Shown piece after piece: positions 59,654 through 64,000 of a stretch of 64,000 bases of DNA. The position numbers and the translations under genes are program-made. Every line of letters begins with the position of its first letter. Position 1 is the first letter of the stretch. This DNA comes from Streptomyces sp. ICC1 (GTDB lineage: Bacteria; Actinomycetota; Actinomycetes; Streptomycetales; Streptomycetaceae), in the NCBI RefSeq assembly GCF_003287935.1, contig NZ_CP030287.1, forward strand, positions 3,128,267-3,192,266. The letters run 5' to 3'. Below the pieces are notes generated by a model. The model ran no database searches. It saw nothing but the letters and a program-made list of their open reading frames with translations, and was not told where the DNA came from.

Positions 59654-60502
59654 GTGAACCAGGTCCCCACCATCAAGCTCAACAACGGCACGCCCATGCC
59701 CCAGCTCGGCTTCGGCGTCTGGCAGGTCCCGGACGACGAGGCGGCGCAGGCCGTGGGCTCCGCGCTGGAGGCGGGTTACCGCAGCATCGACACGGCCGCC
59801 ATCTACGGCAACGAGGCGGGCACCGGCAAGGCCATCGCCGCGTCCGGGGTGCCGCGCGAGGAGCTGTTCGTCACCACGAAGCTGTGGAACGGCAAGTCCG
59901 AGACCTGGGGCCGGGACAACGTGCTGCGCGAGTTCGACGCCTCGCTCGCCAAGCTGGGCCTCGATGAGATCGACCTGTACCTGATCCACTGGCCGCGCCC
60001 GATGCGCGACGACTTCGTAGCCATCTGGAAGGCCTTCGAGGAGATCGCGGCGAGCGGCCGCGCCAAGGCCGTGGGCGTGTCCAACTTCCGCCCCGCCGAA
60101 CTCGAGCGGCTCGGCGCCGAGAGCTCCCTGGTCCCGGCCGTGAACCAGATCGAGCTGCACCCGCTGCTCCCGCAGGCCGAACTGCGCGCCGTGCACGCGC
60201 GCCTGGGCATCGCCACCGAGGCCTGGTCCCCGCTCGGCCAGGGCAAGGACCTCCTCACGCTGCCGGCCGTCGCCGTGATCGCCGAGAAGCACGGCCGCTC
60301 GGCCGCGCAGGTGGTGCTGCGCTGGCACCTGCAGCTCGGGAACGTCGTGATCCCCAAGTCCGTGACCCCGTCGCGGATCCGGGAGAACCTGGACGTCTTC
60401 GGCTTCGAGCTGGACGCCGCCGACATCGCCGCGCTGGACGCCCTGGGCGCGGGCGCCTCGGCCCGCCGGATCGGTCCCGATCCGGCCGAGTTCGACTTCT
60501 GA
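59654..60502 (+). CDS. Aldo/keto reductase
   Basis: A 282-residue NADPH-dependent (beta/alpha)8 oxidoreductase of the 2,5-diketo-D-gluconate reductase type. The catalytic tetrad is visible: Asp and Tyr in SIDTAAIYGNE, Lys in FVTTKLWNG and His in YLIHWPRPM; the cofactor loop is IPKSVTPSRIREN. It reduces aldehydes or ketones. GTG 59654 (VNQVPTIKLNNG) follows GAGGGA at 10 bp. The ricin-domain gene begins 8 bp after its stop and is cotranscribed. Confidence 0.94.
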   Translation: MNQVPTIKLNNGTPMPQLGFGVWQVPDDEAAQAVGSALEAGYRSIDTAAIYGNEAGTGKAIAASGVPREELFVTTKLWNGKSETWGRDNVLREFDASLAKLGLDEIDLYLIHWPRPMRDDFVAIWKAFEEIAASGRAKAVGVSNFRPAELERLGAESSLVPAVNQIELHPLLPQAELRAVHARLGIATEAWSPLGQGKDLLTLPAVAVIAEKHGRSAAQVVLRWHLQLGNVVIPKSVTPSRIRENLDVFGFELDAADIAALDALGAGASARRIGPDPAEFDF

Positions 60503-60510
60503 GCCCGTCC

Positions 60511-60951
60511 GTGAGCGCGCTGGCGGCGCCGGACGGCGTGTACCGGATCCGCAACGTCGCCAGCGGGCTGCTGCTGCGGGTCGAGAGCGGGAACCGGGTG
60601 GGCGTCGGGCCGGACGGCGGACCGGACGGCGGGCCGGACGCGTCCCGGCAGTGGGAGGTCACCCCGGTGCACAGCGGCGGCGGGATCTTCCACGTGGTCA
60701 GCGTGCACAACGGCAGGCGGCTCGACGTCGCGAACGCGTCGACGGAGAGCGGCACCCGGGTCCAGGTGTGGAAGGCCAACGCCTTCGGGGCGCAGGAGTG
60801 GATCGTCGAGGCACACCTCGACGATCCGGGCGTCGTCTCGCTGATCGCCGCCATCAGCGGGCTGCCGCTGGAGGCGGACGCGCAGGGCGGGGCCCGCCAG
60901 TGCGAGGACGAGGACTCGCCCGCGCAGTGGTGGCGCCTGGAGCCCGTCTGA
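60511..60951 (+). CDS. Ricin-type beta-trefoil (RICIN) domain protein
   Basis: 146 residues consisting of one RICIN-like fold: YRIRNVASGLLLRVESGNR, FHVVSVHNGRRLDVANASTESGTRVQVW and QEWIVE carry the repeated QxW-type pattern. RICIN domains bind sugars. There is no signal peptide or enzymatic partner domain, which is unusual, since most streptomycete RICIN domains are parts of secreted enzymes. A Gly/Pro/Asp repeat (GPDGGPDGGPD) sits in the first lobe. GTG 60511, 8 bp after the aldo/keto reductase. Confidence 0.85.
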   Translation: MSALAAPDGVYRIRNVASGLLLRVESGNRVGVGPDGGPDGGPDASRQWEVTPVHSGGGIFHVVSVHNGRRLDVANASTESGTRVQVWKANAFGAQEWIVEAHLDDPGVVSLIAAISGLPLEADAQGGARQCEDEDSPAQWWRLEPV

Positions 60952-61013
60952 GCGGACCGGGCCCCGCCGCGCGGCGCCCGTCCGAGCGGACCCGGGCCGC
61001 CGCGCGGCGGCCG

Positions 61014-61772
61014 TCAGTCGCGGACGAAGCGGAACAGCCGGTACGTCGGCTCCGCGCGCGGGGTGTCCGGCCCGGGCAGGCGTTCCAGCCGGCCGGCGAG
61101 CTCGCGCGGGGTGGTCCCGCGCGGGCGGACCCGGGAGGCGTACCGCCCGGCGAGCAGTGCGGCGGCGCTCCCGCGCGGGGTGCGCCCCTGGCCGTACCCG
61201 GTGAAGCGGGCTTCGCCGGCGGGGCGCAGGCCCGCCGCGGCCGCGTGTGCGGTGACCTCGGGTGCGGCGTCGGCGGGGCCGGGGGTGAGGTGCGGCGCGA
61301 GCACCTCGTCGATGTCGCTGCCGACGTCGTGGGCGGCGTCCTTGTCGACGGTGGTGACGAACACCCCGCCGGGCCGCAGCACCCGCCCGGCCTCGGCGAT
61401 CACGGCGGCCACCGCACCCGGTGCGCGCAACAGGTGCAGCAGCCAGACCGCGCTGACCGCGTCGAGCGAGCCCGGGCGGACCGGGAGGCGGGCTCCGGAG
61501 GCCAGGACCACCGGGACGCCCCGGGAGCGGGCCATGGCGGCCATCCCGTACGAGGCGTCCGCGCCGAGGACGCGCAGCCCGGGGCGGGCGGCGGCGATCC
61601 GGGCGGTGACGATGCCGGTGCCGCAGCCGAGGTCGAGCAGGGTCCCGGTGGCCGCCGGGAGCAGGCCGAGGACCGCCGCGGCGGCGGCCTCGGCGCGCGG
61701 GGCTCCGCCGCGCGTGGCGTCGTAGGCCTCGGCCTCGGCGTCGTAGTCGAGCAGGGGTCGCGCCACCGCCAT
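61014..61772 (-). CDS. Class I SAM-dependent methyltransferase
   Basis: 252 residues. Motif I is LLDLGCGTGIVTARIAA (about 45-61), motif II LGADASYGMAAMAR, then SLDAVSAVWLLHLL and VLRPGGVFVTTVD, as in the Methyltransf_11 UbiE-like family. ATG 61772 overlaps the stop of the pterin dehydratase gene (ATGA), so the two are translationally coupled. The substrate is unknown. Confidence 0.9.
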   Translation of the reverse strand: MAVARPLLDYDAEAEAYDATRGGAPRAEAAAAAVLGLLPAATGTLLDLGCGTGIVTARIAAARPGLRVLGADASYGMAAMARSRGVPVVLASGARLPVRPGSLDAVSAVWLLHLLRAPGAVAAVIAEAGRVLRPGGVFVTTVDKDAAHDVGSDIDEVLAPHLTPGPADAAPEVTAHAAAAGLRPAGEARFTGYGQGRTPRGSAAALLAGRYASRVRPRGTTPRELAGRLERLPGPDTPRAEPTYRLFRFVRD

Positions 61773-62077
61773 CAGGCGGCGCCGTGGGCGGGGGCGAGGG
61801 ACTCGACGCGCTCGGCGAGGGCGAAGTCGGCGGCGGTGACGGAGTCCGCGGCGTCGTGCGTGTTCACGGAGACGCGGACGGTGTTGTAGCCGAGCGTGAG
61901 GTCGGAGTGGTGGTTCAGCTCCTCCTGCACGGAGGCGATGTGGCTGACGAGGGCGCTCGCCGCGAAGTGGCTGCCCAGCCGGTAGGTCCGGATGATCCGG
62001 TCGTCCTCGAAGGCCCAGCCCGGGAGTTCCCGCAACCGGTCCTCGATCTCCTTCTGCGAAAGCGGCTCTCTCGACAT
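61772..62077 (-). CDS. 4a-hydroxytetrahydrobiopterin dehydratase (pterin-4a-carbinolamine dehydratase)
   Basis: 101 residues. The active-site signature is EELNHHSDLTLGYNTVRVSVNTHD, with the paired His and the later His-Asp of the PCD/DCoH family. It recycles the 4a-hydroxypterin made by aromatic amino acid hydroxylases, or acts in folate-like pterin metabolism. No pterin-dependent hydroxylase is nearby. ATG 62077 follows AAGGAG. Its promoter region carries a TTGAC-N10-GTCAA palindrome. Confidence 0.93.
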   Translation of the reverse strand: MSREPLSQKEIEDRLRELPGWAFEDDRIIRTYRLGSHFAASALVSHIASVQEELNHHSDLTLGYNTVRVSVNTHDAADSVTAADFALAERVESLAPAHGAA

Positions 62078-62110
62078 CCACAGGCTCCTTCCCCGTACAC
62101 GACTGCCCGA

Positions 62111-62130
62111 TTGACCTGACGTGAAGTCAA
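62111..62130. promoter_or_regulatory. TTGAC-N10-GTCAA palindrome before the pterin dehydratase
   Basis: The inverted repeat has perfect 5-bp arms and 16 of 20 symmetric positions overall. Each arm could serve as a -35 for one of the two divergent directions. It is 34 bp upstream of the dehydratase start. Confidence 0.45.
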
Positions 62131-62242
62131 GGTTCCCACAGCTCAGGGCACAGGGAAGGTTTCGCGCCATAGTGCGTGCGGGTGCTTCCGCGCCTTCCGA
62201 GACCACCGCGACGCCCCTATGCTCCTGCGCCGGACGTGACTG

Positions 62243-62282
62243 TTACCGCCGGTAATACCGCTGGGTATCGACCGGGTATCGA
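62243..62282 (+). promoter_or_regulatory. Repeat cluster before the FAD oxidoreductase
   Basis: TTACC-GCC-GGTAA (62243-62255), followed by two exact copies of GGGTATCGA (62263-62271 and 62274-62282) spaced 11 bp, about one helical turn. It ends 13 bp before the GTG start and overlaps the probable ribosome site region. Confidence 0.45.
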
Positions 62283-62294
62283 GGGGACACCATC

Positions 62295-64000
62295 GTGACG
62301 CGCACAGGCAACTCCAGGCGCACGTTCATCGCGGGGGCCGCGGCCACCGCCGGCGCGTTATCCACGGCCGGGGCCCTGGCCGCCCCGGCCGAAGCGGCCG
62401 CCGGGACGGAAGCGGCCACCGGGGCCACCGGGGCTGGCACCACCGGACCGGCGCGCCGCGTCGCCGTCCTCGGCGGCGGGGTCGCCGGCCTCACCGCCGC
62501 ACACGAACTGGCCGAACGCGGCTACGCGGTCACCGTGTACGAGCGCCGGGCGCTCGGCGGCAAGGCCCGCAGCATGGACGTACCGGGCAGCGCGCGCGGC
62601 GGCCGCCGCCCGCTCCCCGCCGAGCACGGCTTCCGCTTCATCCCCGGGATCTACCACAACCTGCCCGACACGATGCGGCGCATCCCCTTCCCCGGCAACG
62701 CCAACGGCGTCTGGGACAACCTGGTCGCCCCGCGCGAGATGATGTTCGCCCGCGCGGCCGGCCGCGAGGACCTGCGCGCGCCCATTCCCTGGCCGGAGCA
62801 CGCCCCCGCCGAGCTGACCCCCGACGAGCTGCGCCGGGCCCTCACCGGCATCCTCCAGTCGCTGGTCCGCCTCCCGCTCCACGAGACGGCGTACTTCGTC
62901 AACCGCGTCCTCGTCTTCCTCACCAGCTGCGACGAACGGCGCGAGGACCAGTGGGAGCGGACCCCCTGGTGGGAGTTCACCCGGGCCGCCCGCATGTCGC
63001 AGGAGTACCAGCGCATCCTCGCGATCGGCATCACCCGCAACATCGTGGCGACCAAGGCCGAGGAGGCCTCCACCCGCACGGTCGGCACGCTCGGCGAGGC
63101 CTTCGTCTTCAACCTGCTGGGGCGGGGCGCGGACGGCCCGCCGGACCGGATCTTGAACCTGCCGACCAACGAGGCGTGGATCGATCCGTGGGAGGCCCGG
63201 CTGCGCGCGCTCGGAGTCGAGTTCAACATCGGCTGGACGGTGCGCGAGGTGCGCTGCGCGGACGGCCGCGTGAGCGGGGTGCTCGTCGAGGACCCGGCCG
63301 GGGCCGTGCGGACCGTCACCGCCGACCACTACGTCAGCGCGCTGCCCGTGGAGCACGCCCGCCCCACCTGGAGCGCCGCGCTGCGGGCGGCCGACCCGAT
63401 GCTGGGGCGCTGCGACGAGCTGCGGACCGACTGGATGACGGGCATCCAGTTCTACCTCACGGAGCGCGCGCCCCTCGTCCACGGACACCTCAACTGCATA
63501 GACTCCCCCTGGTCGTTGACGGCGATCCAGCAGGCCGAGCACTGGCCGGCGCGCGATTTCCCCGCCGACTACGGGGACGGCGCCGCCGTGGACTGCCTGT
63601 CGGTCGACATCTCCGAATGGGACAAGCCCGGGATCCTGTACGGGAAGACGGCCAAGCAGTGCACCCGCGAGGAGATCGCCCGCGAGGTGTGGGCCCAGTT
63701 GAAGGCCTCGCTCAACGACACCGGCAGGACGCTGCTGTCGGACGGGAAGCTGCACTCGTGGTTCCTGGACCCCGGGGTGGACGGGACGGGCACGCCGAAC
63801 CCCACCAACCAGGACCAGTTGCTGATCCACCCGACCGGCACCTTCCACAACCGGCCGAGCGCGGGCACCCGCATCCCCAACTTCTTCCTCAGCGGGGACT
63901 ACGTGTCCGTCGACATCGACCTCGCGACGATGGAGGGCGCGAACGCCTCGGCCCGCGCCGCCGTCAACTCCCTGCTGGACCGGGACGGTTCGAAGGCGTC
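62295..64000 (+). CDS. Tat-exported FAD-dependent oxidoreductase, carotene/squalene-desaturase-like (C-terminus off the window)
   Basis: 568 residues visible. GTG 62295 follows GAGGGG at 8 bp. The N-terminus NSRRTFIAGAAATAGALSTAGALAAPAEAAA is a twin-arginine signal. The FAD fold begins RRVAVLGGGVAGLTAAHELAERGYAVTVYERRALGGKARS and the C-terminal flavin motif is FFLSGDYVSVDIDLATMEGANASAR. This matches the phytoene desaturase / hydroxysqualene dehydroxylase-like amine oxidase family. Export through Tat suggests folding with FAD before translocation. The substrate is unknown, plausibly a lipid or isoprenoid. The stop is beyond the right edge. Confidence 0.9.
   Translation, partial: MTRTGNSRRTFIAGAAATAGALSTAGALAAPAEAAAGTEAATGATGAGTTGPARRVAVLGGGVAGLTAAHELAERGYAVTVYERRALGGKARSMDVPGSARGGRRPLPAEHGFRFIPGIYHNLPDTMRRIPFPGNANGVWDNLVAPREMMFARAAGREDLRAPIPWPEHAPAELTPDELRRALTGILQSLVRLPLHETAYFVNRVLVFLTSCDERREDQWERTPWWEFTRAARMSQEYQRILAIGITRNIVATKAEEASTRTVGTLGEAFVFNLLGRGADGPPDRILNLPTNEAWIDPWEARLRALGVEFNIGWTVREVRCADGRVSGVLVEDPAGAVRTVTADHYVSALPVEHARPTWSAALRAADPMLGRCDELRTDWMTGIQFYLTERAPLVHGHLNCIDSPWSLTAIQQAEHWPARDFPADYGDGAAVDCLSVDISEWDKPGILYGKTAKQCTREEIAREVWAQLKASLNDTGRTLLSDGKLHSWFLDPGVDGTGTPNPTNQDQLLIHPTGTFHNRPSAGTRIPNFFLSGDYVSVDIDLATMEGANASARAAVNSLLDRDGSKA

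Overview
The window is a 64 kb piece of actinobacterial chromosome, almost certainly Streptomyces. The DNA is very GC-rich with strong third-position GC bias, GTG starts are frequent, and there is a WhiJ-type regulator/DUF397/RsbW-like ATPase locus, a GH18 chitinase with chitin-responsive promoter repeats, a mycothiol-type domain on an anti-sigma factor, and several Streptomyces-typical families (DUF6230, DUF6114, SPW repeat, DUF5995). I see no rRNA, tRNA, CRISPR array, phage genes or intact transposase. A gene enters at each edge: an acyl-CoA dehydrogenase on the left and a Tat-exported FAD oxidoreductase on the right.

Layout. 0-3.1 kb and 11.4-16.5 kb hold two halves of one apparent catabolic regulon for an unidentified CoA-linked substrate (acyl-CoA dehydrogenases, SDR, cyclase-family hydrolase, amidohydrolase, acyl-CoA ligase). 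Both divergent promoter regions carry the same palindrome, TCTGACGG-N-CCGTCAGA. Between the halves lie a HEAT-repeat protein and an accessory segment (5.4-11 kb) bordered by two direct repeats of about 100 bp. That segment contains an RsbW-like ATPase, a WhiJ-type HTH protein, a DUF397 protein, and a three-gene operon for a 59-residue peptide, a small WH-motif protein and an Fe(II)/2-oxoglutarate dioxygenase. This operon looks like an undescribed RiPP-type or peptide-signalling system. An APH-fold kinase gene faces it. A 13-bp motif found twice in front of the HTH gene recurs in front of the peptide operon, suggesting a shared regulator.

16.7-37.8 kb is mixed chromosomal content: a membrane acyltransferase, an EF-hand protein divergent from an ECF sigma/anti-sigma pair, purU, a solute-binding lipoprotein, a methyltransferase, a repeat-rich single-pass membrane protein, a flavin amine oxidase, a uracil-type permease, an MFS/ROK divergent pair, a secreted S41 protease and a secreted chitinase.

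38.2-44.1 kb is the riboflavin operon under an FMN riboswitch (ribD-ribE-ribM-ribBA-ribH), followed by hisE and hisG. GTP cyclohydrolase II and DHBP synthase (fused), RibD, lumazine synthase and riboflavin synthase together make the vitamin, and the PnuC-like RibM imports it. 44.2-47.3 kb has a PH-domain membrane protein and two tandem CNNM/CorC-type transporters.

47.3-64 kb has an EccA/CbxX-like AAA+ ATPase, a P-loop kinase, a secreted C39-like peptidase, SPW-repeat and tail-anchored small membrane proteins, a DUF6230-DUF6114-membrane protein operon divergent from a TetR regulator, an acyl-CoA dehydrogenase whose stop codon abuts a 165-bp MITE-like element, an orphan LivF/LivG ATPase pair, an aldo/keto reductase with a ricin-type lectin domain protein, a methyltransferase coupled to a pterin dehydratase, and the partial FAD oxidoreductase.
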